DNA of 62,905 nucleotides from Tannerellaceae bacterium. GTDB taxonomy: Bacteria; Bacteroidota; Bacteroidia; Bacteroidales; Tannerellaceae. Position numbers and translations under genes: made by a program. Each line of letters starts with the position of its first letter. The first letter of the stretch is position 1. Shown here piece by piece: positions 46,038-56,059 of this stretch. A model generated the notes under the pieces. The model worked only from the letters and a program-made list of their open reading frames with translations, ran no database searches and was not told where the DNA came from. The DNA lies in assembly GCA_021201865.1 (NCBI GenBank), contig JAJQEE010000166.1, positions 1 through 62,905 of the forward strand, in the 5' to 3' direction.

Positions 46038-47015
46038 ATGATGAATAAGAACATGAGAAAAATATTAGTGGGAATAGGTTGTTTGTTACTGTTTGTACAG
46101 ATACAGGCCCAGATGGATACGACTTACGTAAAGACTACGCATCTGTTTAGTGTGAAAGGGAATGAGAGTTTATATCTGGATCATTATACGGCTTTGGAGA
46201 AAGTAGATGGTGAGAAAACCCCCTGCCTGATCTTTGTCTTTGGAGGTGCTTTTGCCAGAGGAAGCAGGGATGTCCCTAAATATATGCCTTATTTTAATTA
46301 CTTAGTAAAGAATGGATATACAGTGGTTTCGATTGATTACCGGTTAGGATTAAAAGAGGCTTCCCAACAAAAAGGGCTTAGTGAAGAACAGTTTGCCCGG
46401 GCTTTTATCCATGCCGTAGATATAGCCGTCGAAGATCTGTTTGATGCGACCCGCTTTGTTTTGGAACATGCAGAAGAGTGGAATATTGATCCGCAACAGA
46501 TCATCGCGAATGGTTCCAGTGCAGGTGCTGTGACCGTATTGCAGGCAGAACATGCGATCAGTAATGGAACTTATGATGTGGCAAACAAATTGCCTGCCGG
46601 ATTTAATTATGCCGGGATCATTTCTTTTGCGGGTGCTATTTTTGTTCCGCAGGGTGAAGTCACCTGGGCCAAAGCTCCCTGTCCGGTTATGATGTTACAT
46701 GGAGATGCGGATTTGCAGGTCCCTTATGACCGCTTAGTCTTTGGGGACATGGGATTTTATGGAGCCAAATCCATTGCGGAGACATTAGCCACTTCCAACT
46801 ATCCTTATTACTTCTATCAATTTGTAGATTATGGTCACGAGATCGCCAGTGATCCCATGCAGGATAATAAAGAAGATGTCCTTTGGTTTCTTCATACACT
46901 GGTAAGGGACCAGAAGCCCTACCAGATTTATAAGGAACAAAAAGAGATCGGCCGTCCGGAAAGAAATAAAAACTTTGATTTTCAGGATTACGTAAAAGGG
47001 AATTTTGACAGATAA
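46038..47015 (+). CDS. Alpha/beta hydrolase, secreted esterase-like
   Basis: About 325 residues from the ATG at 46038. The start may also be 46041 or 46053, and the longer frame to 45963 has no signal. A signal peptide follows (about MRKILVGIGCLLLFVQIQAQ in parts). The fold is clear: FVFGGAFARGSRD forms the oxyanion loop, ANGSSAGAV carries the nucleophile Ser, HGDADLQVPYDR has the acid and VDYGHEIAS the His. It resembles carboxylesterases or feruloyl-esterase-like enzymes. The substrate is unknown. It lies just after the repeat segment, and its promoter may be inside or next to it. Confidence 0.82.
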   Translation: MMNKNMRKILVGIGCLLLFVQIQAQMDTTYVKTTHLFSVKGNESLYLDHYTALEKVDGEKTPCLIFVFGGAFARGSRDVPKYMPYFNYLVKNGYTVVSIDYRLGLKEASQQKGLSEEQFARAFIHAVDIAVEDLFDATRFVLEHAEEWNIDPQQIIANGSSAGAVTVLQAEHAISNGTYDVANKLPAGFNYAGIISFAGAIFVPQGEVTWAKAPCPVMMLHGDADLQVPYDRLVFGDMGFYGAKSIAETLATSNYPYYFYQFVDYGHEIASDPMQDNKEDVLWFLHTLVRDQKPYQIYKEQKEIGRPERNKNFDFQDYVKGNFDR

Positions 47016-47086
47016 TTAGAAGGGTTAATTTTATTTAAATAAATTACTTTAATGAATGTTTTGTTTAAATCTAATGATTTATAGAT

Positions 47087-47094
47087 TACATTTG
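47087..47094 (+). promoter_or_regulatory. -7 element for the crystallin-fold lipoprotein
   Basis: TACATTTG matches TAnnTTTG about 82 bp before ATG 47176. A TTTG lies about 23 bp upstream at 47060-47063. Confidence 0.5.
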
Positions 47095-47175
47095 TGGAGG
47101 AGATATTATTGATTAAGCTTATCCATTTCATTTGTAAATTTGATTAAAATGTTTATCTAACTTAAAATATTTATT

Positions 47176-47891
47176 ATGAAAAAGAATTTTTTTTATTTTT
47201 TTTATGTCTAGTTTCTTTTATTGTTTCTTGTACGAAAGAAGAAGTTGTTAAAAATGACTCTTTTGAAGAACAGACAGAAGTACATTTCTTTTATAATGGA
47301 AAAGAATATTATTCAAAATGTGAGATTATAGATGATGAAATTTATATTTTAAATGAAGATGTTAGACTCATTTCTGAAGAGCTTTCCAGAAACCCACAAT
47401 TAGCTGCTTTTGTCAAAAATGATAAAATCATTTATTATAATACAATTGAAGAACTAAGAGAAGTAAATGGTTTATTTTCTCATGAACAAATCTTAAATTC
47501 TGAAGAGATGATTTCAACTAGAGCTTGGGCATGTCCTGATACTCCTCTTGGTCCTGGAGCTTATACTCAATATACACACGTACATATGTATGGAAATACT
47601 GATTATAAGAAATTAATGGATGTATATGCAGCTCGGAATACTTCTCCACATAAATACAATGTAGAAAAAAGAGATAAACTTTCTTCATTTATTTTACATG
47701 CTTCTAACAATTCGACAGGGAACTGGCTACTTGAAATTACCTTATATGATTTATGGGATTGGAAAGGTCTAAGTATTACGATTGCTGGTGAAGCTCCTGA
47801 ATTAGCAGTACCTAATTTAAAAAAGTATCCTCTTTATCCTGGGTCCAGTAAAAATTGGAACGATGAGGCTGCAAGTTTCACATTTTATTGA
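47176..47891 (+). pseudogene. Beta/gamma-crystallin-fold lipoprotein, frameshifted in signal peptide
   Basis: The start is ATG 47176 (MKKNFFYFF). A T-run (47196-47203, eight Ts) breaks the frame. Nine Ts would read MKKNFFYFFLCLVSFIVSC with a lipobox Cys and continue open for about 238 codons to 47891. The C-terminal about 60 residues, with ITLYDLWDWKGLSITI and WNDEAASFTFY, fit the beta/gamma-crystallin Greek-key pattern seen in some peptidase-inhibitor-like secreted proteins. The middle is unrecognised. The sequence is very AT-rich compared with housekeeping neighbours, hinting at transfer. As written it cannot be exported, unless the T-run varies or the base call is wrong. Confidence 0.7.
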
Positions 47892-47965
47892 TTATAGAAT
47901 CTAAATAATTATATACTTATTTATGATCGGAGGAAATAACATATTCCCTCCGTTTAAACAATACA

Positions 47966-48027
47966 GAGAAAGCAGATTCACGCAGAAAAAAATATAAAAT
48001 ATATAATCTGCACAAATCTGCTTTCTC
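47966..48027. repeat. Inverted repeat of gagaaagcagatt words
   Basis: gagaaagcagatt (47966-47978) and its exact complement at 48015-48027 are joined by mismatched extensions (cgcaga and tctgca). It lies between the crystallin-fold gene and the 3' end of the CARF-nuclease gene and may serve as a shared terminator. Confidence 0.65.
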
Positions 48028-48053
48028 AGCGTTGTTTGCGTTTCTGCTAGGTT

Positions 48054-49172
48054 TTAGATCTGTAATCGTCGGGATAATTTATCGATCCATTCTGGCAGGG
48101 TATCTATGTGATAGATCCGGTCGGCGTAGTATCTGGGGGCAAAAAGAGCGATCTGGAGGGTTTTGCATTTTTCCCGGAGATTAGCGGGGACCGGGTAGTA
48201 GCTGGCTAAGATGGCCTGGGAAATATCTCCTCCGTAGATTTCCCGGACGGCATCTACTTTGTATACATCATTCTGGTTTACTTTCCCGGACTTGCATTCT
48301 ATTACAATCAGTTTCTGGTGGTTATTGACCAGTATGTCTATTTCACTTTTGGCCAGTTCAGGACTTCGCTGACTATGAAAGACAACACTCTGCCAGACTT
48401 CCGGTAGGGTTTGTTGTTCGTTACTCCAGATCTGTACTTTATTGGCTACCAATGTTTCCCACCATCTTCCCTCAAAATAGAGCATGTTGGCAAAAGGGGT
48501 GAATATCTGCAACAGGACAAGCTCATTTAATTGGATGAGCAGGCTTTGTCCATCCTGGTGAAAAGAGAGAGTGTTTGGAAAGATATGATTTTTCGGAAGC
48601 TGTTCTAACCGGCGATTTGCATTGGTATTGTAGAAGTTTTGAATCCGTTCATGTTCTTTCGGATACTTTTCAATAAATTCTTTGATCAGCCAGGCCGCCT
48701 GTACATCTTCTTCCTGAAGTCTGTTGGAGTCAAAATAGCTGGTGATCACATTACCGCTGAGCGTCAACATTTCCAGATTGTTCAGGCGGCTGACCATCGG
48801 ATGCCGTTCAAACGTATTCAGATAGATCACTTCTCCCTGTTCTGACAGATAGAAAGGAATCGCTCCGTAGGCCTGCGCAGCAGTGTAGGCGGCAAAAGCC
48901 ATGACCTTGGTTCCTACGGATAGGTTATAAGTAAATTCACCTGCAAATTGCTTATGAATTGTGTGGCATACTTCAATCACACTTTTTGCCTCATAGGCTT
49001 CCACACAATAAGAGGTTGATTTGATGGATTCCGGTAATAAGGCAAAAATCGGATCCGCCACGTGGTAGGTCTCCTTTGTGAAAAGCAGATGAATGTGATC
49101 CGGTTCAAATTCTTTTATGCCATGATAGGGAGTCCATACATCTTTTCCTATTAGAATGATCTGATGTTTCAT
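48054..49172 (-). CDS. CARF plus PD-(D/E)xK nuclease, Card1/Can2 type
   Basis: 372 residues from ATG 49172 (MKHQIILIGKD). The frame to 49223 is not needed. The N-terminal CARF/Rossmann domain has the nucleotide-binding loop NLSVGTKVM at 83-91. A linker follows to about 230, and the C-terminal nuclease shows Glu240, SEIDILV with Asp279, and IECKSG with Glu292 and Lys294. Length and layout match Card1/Can2 (DUF1887), which are known to be activated by cyclic tetra-adenylate from type III CRISPR and then cut nucleic acid. No CRISPR array, Cas10 or other cas gene is in the window, so it is an orphan here. It diverges from a HipA-like kinase gene. Confidence 0.88.
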   Translation of the reverse strand: MKHQIILIGKDVWTPYHGIKEFEPDHIHLLFTKETYHVADPIFALLPESIKSTSYCVEAYEAKSVIEVCHTIHKQFAGEFTYNLSVGTKVMAFAAYTAAQAYGAIPFYLSEQGEVIYLNTFERHPMVSRLNNLEMLTLSGNVITSYFDSNRLQEEDVQAAWLIKEFIEKYPKEHERIQNFYNTNANRRLEQLPKNHIFPNTLSFHQDGQSLLIQLNELVLLQIFTPFANMLYFEGRWWETLVANKVQIWSNEQQTLPEVWQSVVFHSQRSPELAKSEIDILVNNHQKLIVIECKSGKVNQNDVYKVDAVREIYGGDISQAILASYYPVPANLREKCKTLQIALFAPRYYADRIYHIDTLPEWIDKLSRRLQI

Positions 49173-49291
49173 GTGAATAATGATTAGGGAAGATCCTGTT
49201 ATGTGCCGGTTCCTTCCGTCCATGTTCTTTCTTATGAAACATCAGGCATTTATTTTTTGTTTATTTCATCCTTCGTCAGTAATCCTTTCTG

Positions 49292-49299
49292 CAAATGTA
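49292..49299 (-). promoter_or_regulatory. -7 element for the CARF nuclease
   Basis: Minus-strand TACATTTG matches TAnnTTTG, 120 bp before ATG 49172, giving a leader without ORF. A near-consensus TATCTTTA at 49422-49429 may serve the divergent kinase gene. Confidence 0.5.
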
Positions 49300-49452
49300 A
49301 TCTATCAGGTGGTTATTCACCTATCCTACCATCCGCAACGTTTTATATCATTTTCTTGTTCCATACAGGTAATGTTTTGTTTATTTTCATGAGTCAGGAT
49401 ACTTAAAATAAAAGGATATTGTATCTTTAACTCGTAGTAACAGGAGAAAAAT

Positions 49453-50232
49453 ATGGAGTTGCGGACAATTAATGTCATAAGGTACATTACTCCCTTACGG
49501 GAGGGTGGTTCCTTGCCTGCTTTAGCTGAAGCAGATGATGAGTTTAAATATGTAGTCAAATTCCGGGGAGCCGGACATGGACCCCGTATGCTAATTTCCG
49601 AACTGATCGGAGGGGAGATCGCCCGCCTGTTGGGTTTAAGGGTGCCGGAACTGGTATTCCTGAATCTGGATGAAGCGTTTGGCCGGACGGAAGGGGACGA
49701 GGAAATCCAGGACCTGTTGCAGAATAGTAGGGGACTGAATCTGGGGTTGCACTATTTATCCGGAGCAGTGACGTATGATCCGGTAGCAGTCCGGATAGAA
49801 CCGGAACTGGCTTCCCGCATTGTCTGGCTGGATAGTTTCCTGACTAATATTGACCGGACCCATAAGAATACGAATCTATTGATATGGAACAAGGAGCTGT
49901 GGCTGATCGACCAGGGAGCTTGTCTCTATTTTCATTACACCTGGACGAACTGGAAAGAGCAGGCCCTGAATCCTTTTCCGATGATCAGTGAACATGTACT
50001 TTTACCCCAGGCTTCTTTGTTGGCGGAAGTAGATCAGGAGTACCGGAGCAAACTGACCCAGGAGATGATCCGGGAGGTGGTGGAACTGATACCGGATGAG
50101 TGGCTGAACTGGGATGACATGCAGACTCCTCAGGAGATGAGAGAGGTTTACTGGAGTTTTCTGACAGAACGGTTGGCCTATTCGGACTTATTTGTAAAAG
50201 AGGCACAGGATGCAAAAGCAATACTTATATGA
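49453..50232 (+). CDS. HipA-family kinase-like protein
   Basis: 259 residues. The fold is a compact HipA/PI3K-like kinase: Lys36 in YVVKFRG is the nucleotide Lys, NIDRTHKNTN (132-141) is the catalytic loop with Asp134, and LIDQGACLYF (Asp153) is the metal-binding motif. HipB-type repressor and the N-terminal subdomain of true HipA are absent. Its start is near the divergent CARF gene. The stop overlaps the DUF3037 start by 23 bp, so the two are coupled. The substrate is unknown. A toxin role is possible but not shown. Confidence 0.8.
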   Translation: MELRTINVIRYITPLREGGSLPALAEADDEFKYVVKFRGAGHGPRMLISELIGGEIARLLGLRVPELVFLNLDEAFGRTEGDEEIQDLLQNSRGLNLGLHYLSGAVTYDPVAVRIEPELASRIVWLDSFLTNIDRTHKNTNLLIWNKELWLIDQGACLYFHYTWTNWKEQALNPFPMISEHVLLPQASLLAEVDQEYRSKLTQEMIREVVELIPDEWLNWDDMQTPQEMREVYWSFLTERLAYSDLFVKEAQDAKAILI

Positions 50233-50593
50233 ATATGCGGTGATCCGGGTTGTACCCCGGGTAGAGCGGGAAGAGTTTTTTAATGCCGGTTTAATCCTTT
50301 TTTCTAAATCTGAAAACTATATTCAGATCCGGGTTCATCTTCCGGAGGAGAAAGTCCGTTTATTCGCTCCGGGATTGGATCCTGCGGTTTTGCAGATCCA
50401 TCTGGATGCCTTTGAAAAAGTAGGTGCCGGCTCACCGGACAGTGGAAGGATCGGACAGATGGAAGTGCCGGAACGTTTCCGTTGGCTGACGGCTGTCCGC
50501 AGTGCCTCCCTGCAAACCTCCCGTCCGCATCCGGGATTGACGGAGGATCTGGATGCTACTTTTGAAAAGCTGTTTACGGAATTAGTACTTTAG
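50210..50593 (+). CDS. DUF3037 protein
   Basis: 127 residues. The start overlaps the kinase gene. The pattern YEYAVIRVVPRVEREEFFNAGLILF and later RPHPGLTEDLDATFEKL is typical of DUF3037, which is often encoded next to a HipA-like kinase in Bacteroidetes and other bacteria. It is a likely partner or regulator of the kinase. No catalytic motif is known for the family. 73 bp separate it from the AsmA-like gene, so whether that gene is in the same unit is unclear. Confidence 0.82.
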   Translation: MQKQYLYEYAVIRVVPRVEREEFFNAGLILFSKSENYIQIRVHLPEEKVRLFAPGLDPAVLQIHLDAFEKVGAGSPDSGRIGQMEVPERFRWLTAVRSASLQTSRPHPGLTEDLDATFEKLFTELVL

Positions 50594-50666
50594 GCGTTTT
50601 TTCTTTTCGCGGAAGAACATAGGTTCTGTTTGTTTGTTACTAAAGAGATAGAATACTATGTAGAGA

Positions 50667-53600
50667 ATGATACTTCCAAAAATCCGGAATTTAAGAAAAT
50701 ATATGGTTCAGCGATTGATCCCTGCTATTCTGATCTCTATAGCGGGCATTCTTTTTCTGAATTACTTCCTCGCCTACCGCCTGGAAAGTTACCTGAAGAA
50801 AGAATTAGGCCGGAGAACGATGGAAGCTACCGATGGGTTTTATCATTTAACTTTTTCAGACCTTTCCATCCATCTATTGAGTGGGGAACTTAAAATAGAA
50901 GGGATTGATCTGGAGCCGGATTCTGCTGTTTTTCATTACTGGGAGTCTATTGACAGCCTCCCTTTGACTTATGTGAATGCCCGTATCGGAACCATCGATT
51001 TCAAGGGGATTAACCTGATCTGGCTCCGGGATTACCGGCAACTTCATTTTGAATCCTTTGAAATCGCAGATCCGGATATTGATATTTACGATGCTTATTA
51101 CTCCGAGAGATTTGAAAGGAAAACAAAGAATGTCAGCCGCAAGACATTGCATGAAATCATCTCTCCCTATATCGATGTGTTGACTGTCCGGAGGGTGAAC
51201 TTAGAAAATGCCTCCGTCTCTTTTATGGTGGAGCATCCGGTGACCCCTATTATTTATATGCTGGAAGATGTGAGTTTACACGCCTATCGTTTCCGGCTGG
51301 ATGCTGATTCCTATGAAGATGGAAAATTGTTATATAGCGAATATTTTGATTTTACCACGAACAGGCCGCAACGATTACTTACCAATCATGATTTTGTATT
51401 GGATGCCGGATTGATCCGTTTAAGTACGAAAGATTCCCTGATTCAACTCCATGATATCCGGATGATCCCTCAGGAAACAGTGTGGCGGGAAAGAAGAAGG
51501 CGTCCGGTGAACTATATTGAGGGAGAGGTGGAGCGTGTGGAGGTGAAGGGAATCGTGTTCTCACGGGAAAATGCCCGGAATTCGTTAGATGCCCGTTCGT
51601 TTGAGATTGACTCGGCAGACATACAGGTGGTGAACCTGGTGAGCAGGGATACGATCCCGGATCACCGGAAGAAAGATCCTGCTGAACCGAAACCGGATCT
51701 GGACTCTTTAGTACAGGCTCTTTCTTTGTATGATCTTATTTCTCCTCTTTTTGAACGGGTTGCAATTGAACATATTGGTGTGGATCATACTCAAATGAAC
51801 TATGCCCAAAGAGTCCGGGGTTCTGTGGAGACCTATTCCATGGAGGATTTCAGGTTTCATGCCTATGATTTCCTGATCGATTCCGTGTCTGAGAGCCGGC
51901 GTGGACTGTGGTATGCCCGGAATTTTTCGCTGGATATAACCGGCCTTGAAGGTTTGATGAGTGCCCGGAATCACCGGGTGGATGTGGACCGGTTGGAATT
52001 GGATACCCGGAAAGGAATACTCCGGGTAGAGCAGGTGGATCTTTCTCCTTTATCCACCCGGACTGGTGATGATTACCTGTCTGCCAGGGTGGATACGTTA
52101 TCGGTCGAGGGCCTTTTATATGAGGAAGGGATTGAGGCCACCTTAGTCCGGCTCACCTCTCCGGATATCCGGTATACACAGGCTATCCGGCAGAATAAAA
52201 ACAAAAAACCGGGAGGAGGGGGGACAGTAGAAGATATTTTTAATCCTTTGCTACGCTATTTTGCTGTCCGGGATATCCGGATGGAGCAGGGGAATGTGAT
52301 GATCCGGGAACGGAGGGGAGATAAAAATACGTTTAACCTGAGAAATTTTGATTTCTATGCCCACAACTTCCTGATGAACGAAAGGACCTGGAACAATTCG
52401 AATCGTATGTTATTTGAATGTGATGAATATGGCTTTTCTTTCCGGAACTTTGACAATTATCTGCAGAATAAAAATTATCGTCTGACGATCCGGGATGGTG
52501 CTTTTTCTACCCGGAAAGGAAATCTGCAATTAGCAGATATCGCTTTGATCCCTCAGGAAGAGACCTGGGATAAAGCGCCTGATTCCTACATCCGTTTTAC
52601 CAGTCCACTCGTCCGGCTGACAGGACTGAACGATCCGTTGAAAGATTTTGATTTCATAAAGGTTGATTCTGTTTCGGTGGACTCACCGGATATAAAGATT
52701 ATTAAAGCCCATACGCCAGAGCAGAAAAAGATAGAAGAAAAGGTAAAAGAATATACCCCTTTCTCTCCTTTTAAAAAGGTGGACATTGGCGGAGTGACGC
52801 TCCGTAATACTCAGTTAGTCTATGAAAACCGTCCCTCCGGGGAAGAATTGGAGGTCCGGTATGATCAGTTACATATGAGTGATATCCTGTGGAATACCAC
52901 GGAGACCCGGACATTTGATATGAACCTGTTTGAGGTGAGTGCTCCCCGGGTGAGCTGGAATGTAACGAAATATGATTCGTTACCCTCTTCCGGGAATGCG
53001 AAAACGTTGACGGAATTAGTTTATCCTTTTGCAGAAAATATACGTATCCGCCACTTTACCAGTGACCGGATCGGGCTGTTGGTAAGCCAACCTTATATGA
53101 AGCTCTCTTTTGATGTGAAAGATTTCATCCTGGAGGAACTGGACTGGCAGCTAAAAAAGGAGGATCGTTCGATGGGTATCGGAAGGATCTATATCGGCGA
53201 ACCTACCGTTAATCTGCGTCAGAACTTTGTTCCGGTAAAACAGGAAAAGAGTGTCCATGATACCATCCGGTCGAGTATTTATGATCAACTGAACCTTTTA
53301 GGAGAAAAGATCTCTGTCGGTTCCCTGGATGTGGTAAATGCCAATATCGATTATGAAAACCAGTTAAATGACACGGTGAAGAGGGCGCAAACGATGAATA
53401 CCACGGATTTTAGTATAGCAGGGGTTTCCATCCATAACCGGATAAAAGAATTTGCTTTTGATGATATATCCTTCTATACAAAAGATCTCAGTTTTCCGAT
53501 CAATAATGGGTTTTATGATATAAAGATCGGGGACCTCCGTCTACAGAATGACTATTTGGAACTAAACTCATTCCATATGGTCTCTCCCTATCCCAAAAAA

Positions 53601-54565
53601 GATTTTGCTTATCTTCATCCTACTCATCAGGATTGGTTTGATGTGAGTGCCCGCAGGCTGCAGATAGAGGGGATGGAGCTGCCGGCTTTATTTTCGGGAG
53701 ATGCTTTTTATGCAAAGACAGTCCGGGTGGAGGATCCGGTGTTACTGAATTATAAGAATAAAAAAATATATACCCCTCCGAGATGGATGCCTATGATTTA
53801 TGAGGGATTACAGAAGGCTCCTGTCAAGATAGATATAGATAAGATCCATGTGAATAATTTAGGGGTGGTATATGAAGAACTGGCAAAAAAGCGAAGGAAC
53901 CCGGACGGCTGGTCTTTACGGAATTAAATGGGACTATCTCCGGGTTTACCAACATCGTTTCCTATCCGGAACAGTATTTCCGTTTGGATGCGGATGGTAA
54001 GTTGTATGGCGAAGGGCATTTCTCTGCGGTTTGGTTATTGCCGGTAGACTCTTTGAATGACCGGTTTATGCTGGATGCCCAATTGCCTGAATTTGACCTG
54101 ACTGCTTTAAATGAAATGATCGCTCCGATGGCGTCCGCGGAATTAAGGAGTGGCCAACTGACCGGATTGAATTTTTGTATGGATGCTTCCAGTAAGACCG
54201 GATCTATTTATATGCTTCTTTTATATGAAGATATGAAGGTCAATATATTCAAAATAGAGGAGGGGGAGAAAAAAGATAAGCGTTTTCTGAACTGGCTGGC
54301 GAATGCAGTGGTCAGGGATCATAATCCGAACCGGCCGGATGGTAAACCCCGGGAAGTCTTTACTACTATAGAGCGTGATCCCTATCACTCTACTTTCAAT
54401 TATTTATGGCAAATGCTCCGTCCGGCCCTGGCCGAGTCCGTTGGTATTACGAAAACCCAACAAAAAATCGCTATGGGGATATCCGGATTTATAGGAAAAA
54501 TAAAGAAACTCTTCGCAAAGGGTAAGGAAGAGGAGTTTGCAAAAAAAGAATCGCATCCGGAGTAG
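50667..54565 (+). pseudogene. AsmA-like giant envelope protein, frameshifted near the C-terminus
   Basis: Two frames encode one protein of about 1299 residues. The start may be ATG 50667 or ATG 50703, placing the membrane anchor (LIPAILISIAGILFLNYFL) at the N-terminus. The remainder is long repetitive beta strands with recurring phrases such as VDSPDIKI and LRNTQLVYENR, the pattern of AsmA/DUF748-type lipid-bridge proteins that span the periplasm. The first frame ends at TAA 53925-53927. The break is in the A-run at 53885-53890. Seven As would keep AKKAKEPGRLVFTELNG and join the second frame (to 54565), which completes the domain. The likely role is lipid or outer-membrane assembly. Confidence 0.82.
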
Positions 54566-54640
54566 CTCAGGAGGAGAAAAGACTACAAACTCAGGGGACT
54601 ACTCCCTAAAAATGCTTGTGTCAGAGTTTAATATACATGG

Positions 54641-55702
54641 TTATGTCTTTTTTCGGTTCATACCTTCCCATTTCATGCCTTCAAATTCCTGATTGTCTAT
54701 ATACTGTTTTTTGAAGATATTAAAACAGAGTAAAAACATGGAAAGCAGGAGAGGGCCGAATATAATACCCATAAAGCCAAATAAGGATAAACCGATAAAT
54801 ACGCCAAAAATAGTGATTAACGGATGGATATCGGCTAATTTCTTTTGTAACATAAACCGGATCAGGTTGTCTGCGTTGGAAACGATTAGAATGGCATAGA
54901 TAGCAAGACCTAACGCATTAAGCCACTCGCCGGAAAGTCCCAGATAGATGCATAACGGAACCCAGACTAAGGCTGTCCCTATCACTGGAATGACTGTGGA
55001 GATGGCTGTAACCACACCAAATAATACCGGGGTCGGAGTCTGGAAAATGTAATACCCGATCATCGCAATAATCCCTTGTATAATGCCTAACAGGGGGATA
55101 CCGATTGCATTGGACTTTACCATCACATTGATCTCTTCCAGCACCTGTTTTTTATTTTCGGAACTGAAGGGGAGGATATCATAGATATATTTCTCCATGG
55201 ATCTCCCGGCGATCAGCATGAAATAGAGGACCAGCACTAACACGGCGATGTTAATACCGAATCCGGTGATCCCACTCATCACAACCTGGGCTGCAGAAGG
55301 AATCAGTGCAACCGCAGATTCGAGATTTTTAGTTACCAATACGTTATATCCGGTTTTCTGTTGTATTAATTGAGCCATATGATTGACTCCTTCCACCAAC
55401 TGATTAGGATCTAAATTGAGGTCCTGGATTTTACTGACGAATAACCAGACCGCACCTGCCAAAGGAATAAGGAAACAGAGGATGGATTCAACTAAGATCA
55501 GAGAGGCTGCAATGCCCCGGCCCACTTTCTTTTGTTCCGTCAGTTTAAACATTTGTTTTCTGACTAAGATATAGATCGTGCAGGCTCCTAAAATTCCTCC
55601 CATGTAGGGGATAAATTCCCTGAATAGAATATATCCTAAAACCAAGAGGATTCCGATCAGGGAAAATCTCCAGTATTGTATTTTATTATTATTCATAAAC
55701 AT
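54641..55702 (-). CDS. AI-2E family transporter (PerM/YdiK-like permease)
   Basis: 353 residues with about 8 hydrophobic helices and the motifs LYFMLIAGRSMEK and GVVTAISTVIPVIGTALVW, which are typical of AI-2 exporter-family permeases. A conserved FIGLSLFGFMGIIFGPLLL follows near the C-terminus. The family exports small signals or ions, and here the substrate is unknown. It converges with the AsmA-like gene and is on the same strand as the small membrane protein upstream. Confidence 0.88.
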   Translation of the reverse strand: MFMNNNKIQYWRFSLIGILLVLGYILFREFIPYMGGILGACTIYILVRKQMFKLTEQKKVGRGIAASLILVESILCFLIPLAGAVWLFVSKIQDLNLDPNQLVEGVNHMAQLIQQKTGYNVLVTKNLESAVALIPSAAQVVMSGITGFGINIAVLVLVLYFMLIAGRSMEKYIYDILPFSSENKKQVLEEINVMVKSNAIGIPLLGIIQGIIAMIGYYIFQTPTPVLFGVVTAISTVIPVIGTALVWVPLCIYLGLSGEWLNALGLAIYAILIVSNADNLIRFMLQKKLADIHPLITIFGVFIGLSLFGFMGIIFGPLLLSMFLLCFNIFKKQYIDNQEFEGMKWEGMNRKKT

Positions 55703-55802
55703 TCGTGGATTACAGATCGTTTAAGTATTTCCAGTTTAACAATCTGCCTGTTGAAATGTTTATGTCTTTTTTCTTTTAAAGGAGTGTTTTAACCTGTCCG
55801 GT

Positions 55803-56006
55803 TTATTTGTCCTGTTTCCATTTTTCCCGGGCTTTTAACCGTTTGATCTGCACCCAGCGTAAAATAAAAATAACGATCACGGATGCTCCCATGATCAAAC
55901 CATACTGTGTGTAATCCGAATCCGGTTTATTGCCGGGCCATCCGATCACACCCATTACGATCAGGTAAATAAATAAAACGGCTGTACTTATATTAATTTT
56001 TTTCAT
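55803..56006 (-). CDS. Small two-helix membrane protein
   Basis: 67 residues. Two hydrophobic stretches (about 7-23 and 37-50) flank a polar loop (GNKPDSDYTQY), and a basic C-terminus (IKRLKAREKWKQ) is predicted to face the cytoplasm. No catalytic motif is visible and the family is not named. A clean TATATTTG promoter lies 29 bp upstream, so it is likely a real gene. Confidence 0.65.
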   Translation of the reverse strand: MKKINISTAVLFIYLIVMGVIGWPGNKPDSDYTQYGLIMGASVIVIFILRWVQIKRLKAREKWKQDK

Positions 56007-56034
56007 GTCTTTCTTTTTGGATATAAATGAATTA

Positions 56035-56042
56035 CAAATATA
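56035..56042 (-). promoter_or_regulatory. -7 element for the small membrane protein
   Basis: Minus-strand TATATTTG matches TAnnTTTG, 29 bp before the ATG at 56006. Confidence 0.55.
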
Positions 56043-56059
56043 AGGGTTTAATTTTTGAT

